A model generated the notes under the pieces. The model saw nothing but the letters and a program-made list of their open reading frames with translations, had not been told where the DNA came from and ran no database searches. From positions 64,491 to 100,886 of the forward strand of contig DUBW01000040.1 of the NCBI GenBank assembly GCA_012960135.1: a DNA stretch of 36,396 nucleotides. The letters run 5' to 3'. The stretch comes from Methyloprofundus sp. Its GTDB lineage: Bacteria; Pseudomonadota; Gammaproteobacteria; Methylococcales; Methylomonadaceae. Position numbers and translations under genes: made by a program. Position 1 is the stretch's first letter, and each line of letters opens with the position of its first letter. Shown here piece after piece: positions 25,505 through 34,929 of this stretch.

Positions 25505-26458
25505 AATCACTTCACCACCACTATTTCTAGCACTGGCAATTAATACAGATAGATTTTCACAATACGCATAGTCATTCTCTACCTGCTGCTTTAATCTTTC
25601 TGCCAGCTCAACACCCTGCACCGCACAAAAACCGGTTGGCCCCCAGGAGGTCTGCCCAATCGCCACAGCGCCTTGTTGCTGTAGAAACTGCATGACTGAC
25701 GCAACTTCCTGGCTAGTAAATACACCACCCTGTGCGCTTGCAAAATGCTCGCCCACCGAGGTTTGCAACTGGGTTATAGCATCTCCAAATAGTTGGATAT
25801 CCCCTTCTGCTAAAGCAGGCAGTCCCTGCATCATTAATAAATAACATAAGCGTGCCGCTTCCTGTTGTGGAAACGGAGGTAACTCTTTAAATGCCTGAAT
25901 TTCCTGTTTACCGTGCAGCCCTTGGCCACGCCGATCAAAGACCAGAATAAATCGCCAGTCTTCCGGGACGGTCATCCGCGAAATAACCGGCGGCGTTAGC
26001 GTGTGCTTGCCACGCCCACCATCAACCACCAGGCCGCCTTGTTCAAAAGTTGCAATGCCTATACCAGAGCGCGCACCACGCTCTGTCATCTGCGCAATAT
26101 CACGGACACTTAGGCGCAAATCATAAAAAGCACTTAAAGCCGTACCAACAGCAATTGCCATTTGTGTGCCCGAACCCAGCCCCACATGCTCAGGAATAAC
26201 GGATGATAATTCAAGGTGCAACTTATCCGGAATATTTAATGCGTGGCAAAGCTGCTGTAGACATAGCAAAGCCCGCTCTGATGGTAGCCCACTAAGTGTT
26301 AACTGTTCCGCATAGGAGAGGGTCAGCCGGGTATTGATCTCATTCAGTGCCACACCGATACTACCGAAATGTCGCCCCAGAGAGCCGCTTAAATCAATAA
26401 AGCCCATATGCAAACGTGCAGGAGCAATAACTGTAATCTTGTTAGGTGTGACGTTCAA
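25481..26458 (-). CDS. Beta-ribofuranosylaminobenzene 5'-phosphate synthase (MptG-like)
   Basis: A 325-residue GHMP-kinase-fold protein of the archaeal-type COG1907 group. Seen: an N-terminal strand VIAPARLHMGFIDLSGSLGR, the GHMP ATP-loop-like VGLGSGTQMAIAVGTAL, RSGIGIATFEQGGLVVDGG and GQTSWGPTGFCAV. The family condenses p-aminobenzoate with PRPP, the committed step to methanopterin. Position just upstream of the ATP-grasp and mch genes supports H4MPT synthesis. Its stop (TAA, 25481-25483) shares one base with the next ATG (TAATG). The final seven residues come from a REP unit, so the native C-terminus has been replaced; this probably does not affect the core fold. Confidence 0.9.
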   Translation of the reverse strand: MNVTPNKITVIAPARLHMGFIDLSGSLGRHFGSIGVALNEINTRLTLSYAEQLTLSGLPSERALLCLQQLCHALNIPDKLHLELSSVIPEHVGLGSGTQMAIAVGTALSAFYDLRLSVRDIAQMTERGARSGIGIATFEQGGLVVDGGRGKHTLTPPVISRMTVPEDWRFILVFDRRGQGLHGKQEIQAFKELPPFPQQEAARLCYLLMMQGLPALAEGDIQLFGDAITQLQTSVGEHFASAQGGVFTSQEVASVMQFLQQQGAVAIGQTSWGPTGFCAVQGVELAERLKQQVENDYAYCENLSVLIASARNSGGEVIVERTLVR

Positions 26459-26509
26459 AGGACTTTGCTACTCCAGAGTAAAAAGGAGAGAATTATACAG
26501 GATTGCGGG

Positions 26510-27172
26510 CTAAGCTTGTAAAAGCAAGCACAGTTCATTTAAATCATTCAACACTAGCCCTGCTAGCGCTTGCATTTGCCCATCTTTATCCGCAGTCGAT
26601 GGGACACATACCGAAAATGCCTCAGCATTCTGGGCAGCCATCAAACCCGTTAAGGAATCTTCAATCACCAGACACGACCCTATAGCCTGCTGCATCCGAC
26701 TCGCGGCAAGCAGGAAAATATCTGCCGCCGGCTTAGGTTGCTGCACATGATCACAACAAACGAGTATTTCGAATACATCACTCATACCTGCATAATTCAA
26801 GCATTCCCGCGCATTAACCTCCGGGCTATTGGTGGACAGACAGAAAGGCACTTGCGCATTTTGTAAGTAGTGCAAGATTTCATAAGCGCCTTGTTTCACT
26901 GCTATACCTTCCCGTTGCACTCTCTTACGCCAAAGCTCGCCACTCAAGCTATAAAATTCTGTAAAAGGAAAATCTCGACCTATATAATCGGTAAGCCTGC
27001 TGCCAATCACAGTAAAAGGCAAACCAGAAAGGCCGGCACAAAACTCATCACTAATAATATAACCCAGTTGCTCAGCCGCCTGCTGCCAAGCAGTAAAATA
27101 AGTAGTTTCGGTATCTAAAATTAAGCCATCCATATCAAAAATTATGGCATTATAATCGGGCAATTGACTCAT
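26510..27172 (-). CDS. HAD-superfamily phosphatase (beta-phosphoglucomutase-like)
   Basis: 220 residues with all four HAD motifs: DMDGLILD (nucleophile Asp13, general acid Asp15), STNSP, KPAADIF (lysine) and IEDSLTG (metal Asp). The helical cap between motifs I and II is the C1 type of the phosphoglucomutase/phosphonatase group. Substrate unknown; a phosphate-removal step in H4MPT synthesis is conceivable from position only. Its ATG overlaps the TGA of the upstream nucleotidyltransferase (ATGA, 27169-27172), so they are translationally coupled; 51 bases separate it from the RFAP synthase start. Confidence 0.87.
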   Translation of the reverse strand: MSQLPDYNAIIFDMDGLILDTETTYFTAWQQAAEQLGYIISDEFCAGLSGLPFTVIGSRLTDYIGRDFPFTEFYSLSGELWRKRVQREGIAVKQGAYEILHYLQNAQVPFCLSTNSPEVNARECLNYAGMSDVFEILVCCDHVQQPKPAADIFLLAASRMQQAIGSCLVIEDSLTGLMAAQNAEAFSVCVPSTADKDGQMQALAGLVLNDLNELCLLLQA

Positions 27173-28107
27173 GCTACCGCAACAACTTTAATATACTCTC
27201 CCCGTGCTTCCCGGGTTGAGCCAACGATGATACGCTGCCTACCAGTGCAGGAATGCTCCAGCTGACCCGCTACCTCAATCACTTCTCCTGCGACAGCCTG
27301 ACCGGTGTAAGTTGCTGTATAACACAGCACTTCGGCTATATCTGGGTGATCAATTATAAATTTTGCCGGATAATCGAATGCATACTGCGCATCTGTAACC
27401 CTCGCACGGATTTTAATTGCGCCTTTTTTTTCATAGATAGCCGAATCTGCTACAGGCTCCTCGGCTAGCAAATTAAGATCTATTTTTCGCTGATTGGCCA
27501 GTGCTTTATTGTATTTACGCTGTTCATGCCAGACATAATCAGCGTAACTTAAATCACACTGCCTGCGCTGGTATGACACATGCCAGGCTTCCTCATCCAG
27601 ATGCTCCAGCTTTCCAGCGTCTAACAAATCCATAAGACCCACTCTAAGCTTATGAAAGTTATCTCTGCCATAAGCAACAATATCTATATCAGACTGTGGA
27701 TTCTGTGCTGCTATCAATAATGAGCCCGTAATGCCCAGATTATCTAGCGATAAGCCTTGCGTCAGAAAAAGCTGACACAAATCAATAAGATCCTGCTCAA
27801 CCTTATCTGGCTCATGTTTACTTAAAATCTGCTGAAGTCGTTTTTTTGGCTGGTGGTGAATAGTAATATCGGCAACGGGAACGGCATGTAAATGCGCTGA
27901 CTTTACTGTTGAATAAAATAAATAATGCGGATACTGCTCTGCAAGCAACTGATTTGCAACACCTGTTGCCAGTTTTTTCCACACCTCACCTTGCCACTGA
28001 TAGCGCAAAAAACATAATACATTACCTTGTTCCAGTCCCTCTTCGACAACGGCAAATACCAGCCCCTCTCTGGTCTGGATAAAGTCTTTAGCTTGATACT
28101 TGATCAC
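27169..28107 (-). CDS. Nucleotidyltransferase-domain protein (archaeal-like)
   Basis: 312 residues. The centre shows the polymerase-beta-type nucleotidyltransferase signature GITGSLLIAAQNPQSDIDIV (glycine-serine pair, then SDID metal aspartates). The N-terminal 100 residues are an unrecognised domain. The C-terminal 90 residues (KKGAIKIRARVTDA...GQRI-like beta-rich part, ending IIVGSTREARGEYIKVV) look like a small beta-barrel or OB-type domain. Related predicted nucleotidyltransferases are common in archaea. As first gene of the H4MPT operon it may act in cofactor biosynthesis or in nucleotide modification; the reaction is unknown. It starts 60 bases after the ttcA stop. Confidence 0.75.
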   Translation of the reverse strand: MIKYQAKDFIQTREGLVFAVVEEGLEQGNVLCFLRYQWQGEVWKKLATGVANQLLAEQYPHYLFYSTVKSAHLHAVPVADITIHHQPKKRLQQILSKHEPDKVEQDLIDLCQLFLTQGLSLDNLGITGSLLIAAQNPQSDIDIVAYGRDNFHKLRVGLMDLLDAGKLEHLDEEAWHVSYQRRQCDLSYADYVWHEQRKYNKALANQRKIDLNLLAEEPVADSAIYEKKGAIKIRARVTDAQYAFDYPAKFIIDHPDIAEVLCYTATYTGQAVAGEVIEVAGQLEHSCTGRQRIIVGSTREARGEYIKVVAVA

Positions 28108-28167
28108 TGGAAGCCTTTGCCCTGGTTAATTGCAGTCTATAGACGAGAGTCGAATGAGAACCATGCA

Positions 28168-29025
28168 TTATTGCAAAATACCCAGACCCGCAGAATCACT
28201 GGCAAATATTTCTGTCTGATCAGTCTCTTGCATCGCTAATTGCAAACCAGAGAAATCAAAGAGCTGGTTATCGGCGAGTTGCGATGGTGCGATATTTTGC
28301 AGACTTGCAAAAATACTTTCTACCCGACCTGGGGTGTTTTTATCCCAGTTTTCCAGCATTTTTTTCATTGCCTGGCGCTGCAGATTTTCCTGCGAGCCAC
28401 AGAGATTACACGGAATAATTGGAAACTGCTTATACTCAGAGTAAGCCTCTATATCTTTCTCTTTGCAATACGCCAGCGGCCTGATGACCATATTCTGACC
28501 ATCATCACTGCGTAGTTTAGGCGGCATGGCTTTTAATTTACCGGCATAAAACAGATTCAGGAAAAAAGTTTCCAGAATATCATCCCGATGATGCCCTAGA
28601 GCAATTTTTGTGATGCCCTGTTTTTTTGCATAGCCATATAAGGATCCTCGGCGTAAGCGCGAACACAGACTACAGGTAGTCTGTCCTTCCGGAATAACAC
28701 GCTTAACGATACTGTAAGTATCATTCTCGATAATATGATAGGGAACACCTAAGTCTTTAAGATACGCAGGTAAAACGTGCTCAGGAAAACCCGGCTGTTT
28801 CTGGTCTAGGTTAACGGCGAGAATATCAAAATCGATCGGTGCGATTTTTTGCATATGTAGCAATATATCCAGCAAAGTATAAGAATCTTTGCCACCCGAC
28901 AAACAAACCATCACTTTATCGCCCGCTTCTATCATATTAAAGTCAGCAATTGCACCGCCTACATTTCTGCGCAGGCGCTTATGTAATTTATTGATCCCGG
29001 TACGGTCTTTTTTTGGACTAGACAT
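28168..29025 (-). CDS. ttcA: tRNA 2-thiocytidine synthetase TtcA
   Basis: 285 residues. PP-loop ATP pyrophosphatase motif SGGKDS at 43-48; Cys118 and Cys121 in [12 protein letters not shown]; third conserved cysteine region IPCNLCGSQ at 206-209; [17 protein letters not shown] is typical of TtcA. It thiolates cytidine 32 of certain tRNAs using an Fe-S cluster. Cytoplasmic. Start ATG 29025, only about 25 bases from the strong terminator upstream, so its promoter must overlap that hairpin or transcription reads through from fabB. Confidence 0.93.
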   Translation of the reverse strand: MSSPKKDRTGINKLHKRLRRNVGGAIADFNMIEAGDKVMVCLSGGKDSYTLLDILLHMQKIAPIDFDILAVNLDQKQPGFPEHVLPAYLKDLGVPYHIIENDTYSIVKRVIPEGQTTCSLCSRLRRGSLYGYAKKQGITKIALGHHRDDILETFFLNLFYAGKLKAMPPKLRSDDGQNMVIRPLAYCKEKDIEAYSEYKQFPIIPCNLCGSQENLQRQAMKKMLENWDKNTPGRVESIFASLQNIAPSQLADNQLFDFSGLQLAMQETDQTEIFASDSAGLGILQ

Positions 29026-29049
29026 ATAAAACTATTTATTTAAAACGAC

Positions 29050-29092
29050 AAAAGGCGAGAGCGTGCTTTTTATAAGCACGCTCTCGCCTTTT
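29050..29092 (-). terminator. Strong Rho-independent terminator after fabB
   Basis: A perfect 19-base stem (AAAAGGCGAGAGCGTGCTT with its inverse) around a 5-base loop TTTAT. On the minus strand it is followed by TTTTGTCGTTTTA. It ends the fabA-fabB transcript before ttcA; it is nearly symmetrical, so works in both directions. Confidence 0.93.
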
Positions 29093-29122
29093 TGTTTGAC
29101 TGACTTAGACTACCATATAAAC

Positions 29123-29181
29123 TATAGGGCATGGCTTTAACCCGTCTTTACTCAAAAAAACAGGCTAAAGCCACGCTCTAC
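29123..29181. repeat. REP-like palindrome pair (REP-5)
   Basis: CTATAGGGCATGGCTTTAAC at the left and CAGGCTAAAGCCACGCTCTAC-type unit at the right (29161-29181) are inverted relatives; the right unit read in reverse begins GTAGAGCGTGGCTTTAGCC. Head GTAGAGCG is shared with REP-1/3/4, but the palindrome core differs (GGCTTTAGCC), so it is a subfamily. It lies between fabB and its terminator. Confidence 0.75.
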
Positions 29182-29190
29182 ACTATGTGG

Positions 29191-30411
29191 TTAGCCGTTA
29201 TAGCGCTGAAAAATTAAAGAAGCATTAGTACCACCAAAGCCGAAGCTGTTGGACATCAGCGTATTTAAGGTCACATTATCTTTACGCTCTGTAACGATAG
29301 GCACACCCTCAGCCATAGGGTCAAGCTGAGTAATATTTGCCGACGCACTGATAAAATTATTCTGCATCATCATGATAGAGTAAATCGCTTCATTCACACC
29401 CGCCGCGCCTAAAGCATGCCCTGTCAAGGACTTGGTCGAGGTCACATAAGGCATTGCATCTGCTGTAAATACTTCACGTAAAGCAACGATCTCACGCTCA
29501 TCACCCACAGGGGTACTGGTTCCATGAGCATTAACATAATCAACTTTCCCATCGGTAGTCGCCATCGCCTGTTGCATACAGCGAATAGCCCCTTCACCAG
29601 ATGGCTGCACCATATCATAGCCATCGGACGTCGCGCCATAACCAGTTATTTCAGCGTAGATTTTCGCCCCACGTGCTTTTGCATGCTCCAGTTCTTCAAC
29701 AACTAAAACACCGCCGCCGCCTGAAATCACAAAGCCATCACGGGTTAGGTCATAAGCTCTTGATGCAGTTGTTGGTGTATCATTATATTTTGACGACATC
29801 GCACCCATAGCATCAAACAACACAGACATTGTCCAGTGCACTTCTTCGCCACCACCGGCAAAGACGATATCCTGTTTGCCAAGTTGAATTTGCTCCATGG
29901 CATTACCGATACAATGTGCACTAGTAGCACACGCAGAGGTAATCGAGTAATTAATGCCTTTTATCTTAAAAGGTGTCGCTAAACAGGCTACATTGGTACT
30001 GGACATGGTCCTAGGTACCATATAAGGCCCGACTCGCTTCAGTCCTTTTTCACGCAGAATATCAGCCGCAGCAACCAGGTTAGAAGTGGACGGACCACCT
30101 GAACCCATAATCAAACCAGTACGCACATTGGAAACTTCATTGTCTTCCAGCCCCGCATCGGTAATCGCCTGTTGCATGGCAATATAATTGAAAGCAGCAC
30201 CATCGCCCATAAAGCGCTTAACCTTACGATCGATAAAATCGTCTAGATTAATATCAATCGCACCACGCACATGACTACGAAAGCCTAATTCTTTATAATC
30301 TTCGGCGAAGCTAATCCCTGACTTACCTTCTTGTAAAGATGCAAGAACTTCATCGCTGTTATTTCCAATACTAGAAACAACGCCTAGTCCTGTTATAACT
30401 ATCCTCTTCAT
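29191..30411 (-). CDS. fabB: Beta-ketoacyl-ACP synthase I
   Basis: 406 residues, the standard FabB length. Active-site Cys161 in [14 protein letters not shown]; catalytic histidines in [11 protein letters not shown] and [13 protein letters not shown]-terminal [13 protein letters not shown]. Condenses malonyl-ACP with acyl-ACP, including the cis-unsaturated intermediates made by FabA. Begins 9 bases after the fabA stop, the usual fabAB operon of anaerobic-type unsaturated fatty acid synthesis. ATG start; the GAGG motif just upstream lies within the gap between the two genes. Confidence 0.95.
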   Translation of the reverse strand: MKRIVITGLGVVSSIGNNSDEVLASLQEGKSGISFAEDYKELGFRSHVRGAIDINLDDFIDRKVKRFMGDGAAFNYIAMQQAITDAGLEDNEVSNVRTGLIMGSGGPSTSNLVAAADILREKGLKRVGPYMVPRTMSSTNVACLATPFKIKGINYSITSACATSAHCIGNAMEQIQLGKQDIVFAGGGEEVHWTMSVLFDAMGAMSSKYNDTPTTASRAYDLTRDGFVISGGGGVLVVEELEHAKARGAKIYAEITGYGATSDGYDMVQPSGEGAIRCMQQAMATTDGKVDYVNAHGTSTPVGDEREIVALREVFTADAMPYVTSTKSLTGHALGAAGVNEAIYSIMMMQNNFISASANITQLDPMAEGVPIVTERKDNVTLNTLMSNSFGFGGTNASLIFQRYNG

Positions 30412-30420
30412 ACCCGCCTC

Positions 30421-30936
30421 TTAGAAATCTGTTGTATTTGTAAATAAACCTACTCGTAGGTCTTTTGCCGTATAAATGACTTTACCATCAACTTCCATTG
30501 TTGCATCAGCAATTCCCATCACTAATTTACGCATAATAACGCGCTTTAACTGAATCCGGTAAATCACTTTTTTGGCTGTTGGCAAGACTTGACCAGTAAA
30601 TTTAACTTCACCAACGCCTAAAGCACGCCCTCTTCCTGGGCCTCCTTTCCAGCCCAGATAAAAACCAACTAATTGCCACATTGCATCAAGACCTAAACAT
30701 CCAGGCATAACTGGATCACCCTGAAAATGGCAATCAAAAAACCATAAATCCGGATTAATATCTAATTCCGCAACCATTTCACCCTTGTCAAATTCACCGC
30801 CGTCATCCGAGATAAGCGTAATGCGGTCCATCATTAACATATTAGGTAGAGGCAATTTAGCATTACCAGGACCAAAAAGGCCATTATGCCCAGATTCTAA
30901 TAACTCTTCGCGAGTGTAACTCTGCTGCTTTTGCAT
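30421..30936 (-). CDS. fabA: 3-hydroxydecanoyl-ACP dehydratase/isomerase
   Basis: 171 residues from ATG at 30934-30936; the open frame extends two codons further to a TTG, but the ATG gives the conserved family start ([12 protein letters not shown]). Hot-dog fold with [20 protein letters not shown] (catalytic His and, after it, the Asp of LDAMWQ). It dehydrates 3-hydroxydecanoyl-ACP and isomerises trans-2 to cis-3, opening the route to unsaturated fatty acids. In operon with fabB. About 125 bases separate it from the slt stop upstream, enough for its own promoter. Confidence 0.95.
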   Translation of the reverse strand: MQKQQSYTREELLESGHNGLFGPGNAKLPLPNMLMMDRITLISDDGGEFDKGEMVAELDINPDLWFFDCHFQGDPVMPGCLGLDAMWQLVGFYLGWKGGPGRGRALGVGEVKFTGQVLPTAKKVIYRIQLKRVIMRKLVMGIADATMEVDGKVIYTAKDLRVGLFTNTTDF

Positions 30937-31060
30937 TCCCAATCCCGTTTCTTTTTTTATAATTATATTTTGTTAACGCAGTATTATACCCTGGAATTAG
31001 TAAAGGTCGAAAAAATTATCATGCACTTTCCCAGCAATTAAATACTTGGTACCTGCACAG

Positions 31061-33055
31061 CTACTCTCCTCCTGAATTCGTTTGAGTGGTCGCTAATTTA
31101 CTCCTGGTCTTTATATCTTGCATATAATCGTTAATCCGCATCTCACCACTCTGCAAGCGGCTTTGATAAATCAGCGCATAGGTAAGAATTGCCGCAACAT
31201 AAGCTCTTGTTTCCTTATAGGGTATGGTTTCTATCCAGATATCAGCCGCATAGTCACGCTCAATCTTCAACCATTTATCGACATTATGTGGCCCCGCATT
31301 ATAGGCCGCAGCCGCCAGAGCAAAATGCCCATCAAACTTACCCAGCATTTGCTTATAATAGTGAGCGCCAAATTTTACATTAACCGCTGGCCGTAATAAG
31401 ACTGACTTGGACCTCCAGGGGTAACGTATCTCTTTGGCAATCTGTTTTCCTGTCGCCGGCATAATTTGCATAAGCCCTAGCGCTCCTACAGGAGATCCTA
31501 CTGCCGGGTCAAACATACTTTCTCTACGCACCAGACTGTAGATAATCGACGTATCCAGTTGCTGAAGCTGCGCATTTTGTTCAATATTTTCGCTATAGGC
31601 TATCGGAAATCGCAACGCCACATCATCCCAATATTTTGCCCGGGAAACGGTGAGTATCGCCAGTCTATGCCAATGCCATTGCTGAGCAATTTTTGCTGCC
31701 GCTAATAAATCATCTCCCTCCAGGTTACGTACAGCTTCCCACCAAAATTGCTGTGCTTCTTTTTCCATCTCCAATGCTTTAAATTCGCTAACGATTACAA
31801 ATCGCTGTTGAGATAATAAACGAGACCTATTCTTGGCTTCTAATATTATCGGCTTGTTACCCAAGGCATAATCCTGCTGAAGAAAATCTGCTGCCAAAAA
31901 CCCATAATAACTGCGCTCATTCGCCAGTTGTTTAAAAATGGCCAGACTTTTTTCTCGCTGATTAGTCTGTAATAATGCTTTAGCCTGCCAATAACGCCAG
32001 CGCTCCTGTTTCTTTTCCTTAGCAGATAAGTTACCCAGCGCCTGATCTACATGCCGCCAGTTATGCTCGATTAATGCCGCTCTGACCGCCCACAAGCGCG
32101 TCGTTGCATCTAAGTGAGGTAATTGATTAAACCGGGCATACGCCTGCTCTGATTTATTAAAAGCAAATTGTAAGGCAATCGCTCGCTCAATATGGTAAAT
32201 CTGGGCTGCGCTTAATTTAAATACAGAACTTTGCGCATCCCACAACCGAGCTGCATTCTCTACATCAGCTGAGACCAGTCTTTTCATGGCATCAGTAAAC
32301 ATCTTAGCTTGCAGTGGTTTTGCAACCCCCTGAAAAAAACCTGTTTGCGAAATTAACTGTGGTTTTTTTACTAGCTCCAGCCATAGTTCAGCTTTTTTAC
32401 GATCTCCTGCGCTACTTAGTTTCTTACTTAGATAAGTCGCTAAATTATAGTGTCTGGCTTTGGCTGCAAGCATAAATCGCTGCCAAATCAGCTGTTGCGT
32501 TAAGAAAGAAGACTGCGTAAATTTTTCTAATAATGGGTCGCAAGCCTTGGGTAAAGAAGCGCCTGTTAGCCAGATTTTTTGAGTCGCGGTTAGCGCTTTG
32601 TTTTTATAGTTACGCTGATACTCCGCCCAGTTATAACGACATTGCATCAGCTTACTTTTAGACGACCTGTAATTTGCAACAAAGGTATTCCACTTGCCCT
32701 GCTTATAAAGATAGTTTAGCCATTTTCTGCGTAACTTCCGCGTATAGAGCGACTGAGTTGAATTATTCAGAAAATTCAATATTTGCTTGTCCTGGCCTAA
32801 ATGCAAACTTAACCACTGGTACTGCAAATAAAAATTCAAAGGATAAGACTCTAAGCCAGGGCTGATCGCAGCATAGCCCTGTTCATCGCCAGCTGCAATC
32901 ATCTGCTCAGCCTGCAAAAAATCCACACGCTGCTGCTCAAGTACACCAGCATAACTCTGAAAAAAACCGGAAAGTAGAAATAAAACTACCACTTTCTGCC
33001 AGTTGCAGCATATATTTCCTCTCCTTATCGTAGCGTTAACCGCTTTTTTAAACAC
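31061..33055 (-). CDS. slt: Soluble lytic murein transglycosylase (Slt70-like)
   Basis: 664 residues. Start is GTG at 33053-33055, supported by a strong GGAGGG ribosome site seven bases upstream. N-terminal hydrophobic segment (VVVLFLLSGFFQSYA) is a signal peptide with a long basic n-region. Residues about 40-480 are the all-helical U/L superhelical ring. The C-terminal lytic domain has catalytic Glu512 in VRRESMFDP, GLMQIMPATG and AYNAGPHNVDKW. It cleaves the glycan strands of peptidoglycan in the periplasm. Slightly longer than E. coli Slt70 (645). Divergent from the ABC transporter gene, 68 bases between the two starts. Confidence 0.92.
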   Translation of the reverse strand: MFKKAVNATIRRGNICCNWQKVVVLFLLSGFFQSYAGVLEQQRVDFLQAEQMIAAGDEQGYAAISPGLESYPLNFYLQYQWLSLHLGQDKQILNFLNNSTQSLYTRKLRRKWLNYLYKQGKWNTFVANYRSSKSKLMQCRYNWAEYQRNYKNKALTATQKIWLTGASLPKACDPLLEKFTQSSFLTQQLIWQRFMLAAKARHYNLATYLSKKLSSAGDRKKAELWLELVKKPQLISQTGFFQGVAKPLQAKMFTDAMKRLVSADVENAARLWDAQSSVFKLSAAQIYHIERAIALQFAFNKSEQAYARFNQLPHLDATTRLWAVRAALIEHNWRHVDQALGNLSAKEKKQERWRYWQAKALLQTNQREKSLAIFKQLANERSYYGFLAADFLQQDYALGNKPIILEAKNRSRLLSQQRFVIVSEFKALEMEKEAQQFWWEAVRNLEGDDLLAAAKIAQQWHWHRLAILTVSRAKYWDDVALRFPIAYSENIEQNAQLQQLDTSIIYSLVRRESMFDPAVGSPVGALGLMQIMPATGKQIAKEIRYPWRSKSVLLRPAVNVKFGAHYYKQMLGKFDGHFALAAAAYNAGPHNVDKWLKIERDYAADIWIETIPYKETRAYVAAILTYALIYQSRLQSGEMRINDYMQDIKTRSKLATTQTNSGGE

Positions 33056-33123
33056 AGGAACCCTCCAAAATAAAGCTATAATCCATCATAAATATTTATC
33101 AATAACTAACGCAAATAAACTCC

Positions 33124-34929
33124 GTGCTAAACCAGGACATGCCTAAAACAACTCCCTATACATGGTCTTATATTATAAGCATCGCCAGAGAACACAGAAA
33201 AGAACTCATTAGCGCGCAATTGCTCGCCATTCTGGCAACCATGGCAACCGTGCCCGTTCCACTGCTAATGCCTTTACTAGTAGACGAAGTTTTACTCAAT
33301 AAACCGGGGTTTAGCGTCCATACCATCAACCAGTTTGCACCTGCTCAATGGCAAACCCCCCTACTCTATATCAGTGTAATATTAATCACCAGTCTTGTTT
33401 TAAGAACACTGGGAATTATTTTCAATATTATCCAGTCACGTCAATTTTGCCGTATTTCTAAAGATATTATTTTCCGTATCCGCAAAAATCAGATCAACCA
33501 CCTAAAGCATATCTCCATGGCCGAATATGAGGACTTAGGTAGTGGCACCGTGATCACACATCTAGTCACAGACCTGGATACTATTGATACTTTTATCGGC
33601 AGCACCACCAGCAAGCTACTTGTTGCCTGCCTCACCATTATAGGCACAGGTGCTATACTGCTATGGATGCATTGGCAACTCGGTTTATTTATCTTACTAC
33701 TTAACCCGATCGTCATTTTCTTTACCCGTAGCCTGGGCAAAAGAGTCAAAACCCTGAAAGCAAAAGAAAACTCTGCCTACGGCATATTCCAGCAGGCTTT
33801 ATCCGAAACCCTGGAAGCCATTCAGCAAATACGTGTTAGCAACAGAGAAAAACATTACTATAAAAAACTGATCGATTCTGCGGCCGAAGTAAAAGAGCAT
33901 TCTATTTCATTTGCCTGGAAAAGTGATGCCGCCACACGCTTCAGTTTTCTAATTTTTTTATTCGGCTTTGATATCTTTCGTGCAGCGACCATGTTGATGG
34001 TTCTATACTCGGATTTAAGTATCGGTGAAATGCTCGCGGTCTTTGGTTACTTATGGTTTATGATGGCACCGGTGCAGGAAGTGCTGGGTATACAATATTC
34101 ATTTTTTGGTGCTAAAGCGGCACTTGTGCGCATCAATCGCATGCAATCCTTGCAACTAGAACCTATCTACCCCTCGCTCAACAACCCTTTTGCAAATAAA
34201 CAGACGGTTAGTTTACGCATAGAAGATTTACATTTTAATTATGCTAGCGAGCCAGATGAAGTCCTGACTGGCATCAATTTAAGCGTCAATGCGGGTGAAA
34301 AAATAGCGCTGGTCGGTGCCAGTGGCGGTGGAAAGTCCACCCTGATTCAAACTCTCATTGGATTGTACCCCGCAAAAAGAGGGATGATTTATTATGATGA
34401 TGTGCCAATTAATCAAATCGGCTTTGACCTTGTTCGAGAGCATGTAGTGACCGTGCTGCAACACCCGATACTATTTAATGACTCGATTCGTGAAAACCTT
34501 GCCTTAGGTAAACAAGTTTCAGACCAGGAATTATGGCATGCGCTGGAAATAGCGCAATTAAAAGACACTATCAACCAGCTGGAAAACGGCCTGGACACAA
34601 TCGTTGGGCGCCAGGGCATGCGCTTATCAGGTGGACAAAGGCAACGCATGGCTATTGCGCGCATGGTAATCGCCAAACCCAGTATCGTGGTACTTGACGA
34701 AGCCACCTCAGCGCTAGATACAGAAACCGAACGCAAGCTTCATCTAGCCCTGAATGATTTCTTAAAAAACCGCACCACGATCATTATTGCTCATAGACTG
34801 AGCGCTATAAAACAAGCCGATCACGTCTATGTCTTTGAAGAAGGTAAAATTTGCGAACAAGGGAGCCATGACAAATTAATCAATCAAAATGGACTTTATG
34901 CAAAACTATATGGAGAATACCAACAATGA
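33124..34929 (+). CDS. ABC exporter, fused permease and ATPase (MsbA-like)
   Basis: 601 residues from GTG at 33124, or 596 from ATG at 33139; neither has a good ribosome site, so the start is open (the ATG gives MPKTTPYTW). Transmembrane domain with about six helices in residues 20-330; nucleotide-binding domain about 360-601: Walker A GASGGGKST from 398, LSGGQ from 501, Walker B VVLDEAT with Asp525/Glu526, and AHRLS switch histidine. It exports lipids, peptides or drugs as a homodimer; substrate unknown. The coding region overlaps the PHP gene by four bases (ATGA, 34926-34929), so both are made from one message. Confidence 0.9.
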   Translation: MLNQDMPKTTPYTWSYIISIAREHRKELISAQLLAILATMATVPVPLLMPLLVDEVLLNKPGFSVHTINQFAPAQWQTPLLYISVILITSLVLRTLGIIFNIIQSRQFCRISKDIIFRIRKNQINHLKHISMAEYEDLGSGTVITHLVTDLDTIDTFIGSTTSKLLVACLTIIGTGAILLWMHWQLGLFILLLNPIVIFFTRSLGKRVKTLKAKENSAYGIFQQALSETLEAIQQIRVSNREKHYYKKLIDSAAEVKEHSISFAWKSDAATRFSFLIFLFGFDIFRAATMLMVLYSDLSIGEMLAVFGYLWFMMAPVQEVLGIQYSFFGAKAALVRINRMQSLQLEPIYPSLNNPFANKQTVSLRIEDLHFNYASEPDEVLTGINLSVNAGEKIALVGASGGGKSTLIQTLIGLYPAKRGMIYYDDVPINQIGFDLVREHVVTVLQHPILFNDSIRENLALGKQVSDQELWHALEIAQLKDTINQLENGLDTIVGRQGMRLSGGQRQRMAIARMVIAKPSIVVLDEATSALDTETERKLHLALNDFLKNRTTIIIAHRLSAIKQADHVYVFEEGKICEQGSHDKLINQNGLYAKLYGEYQQ

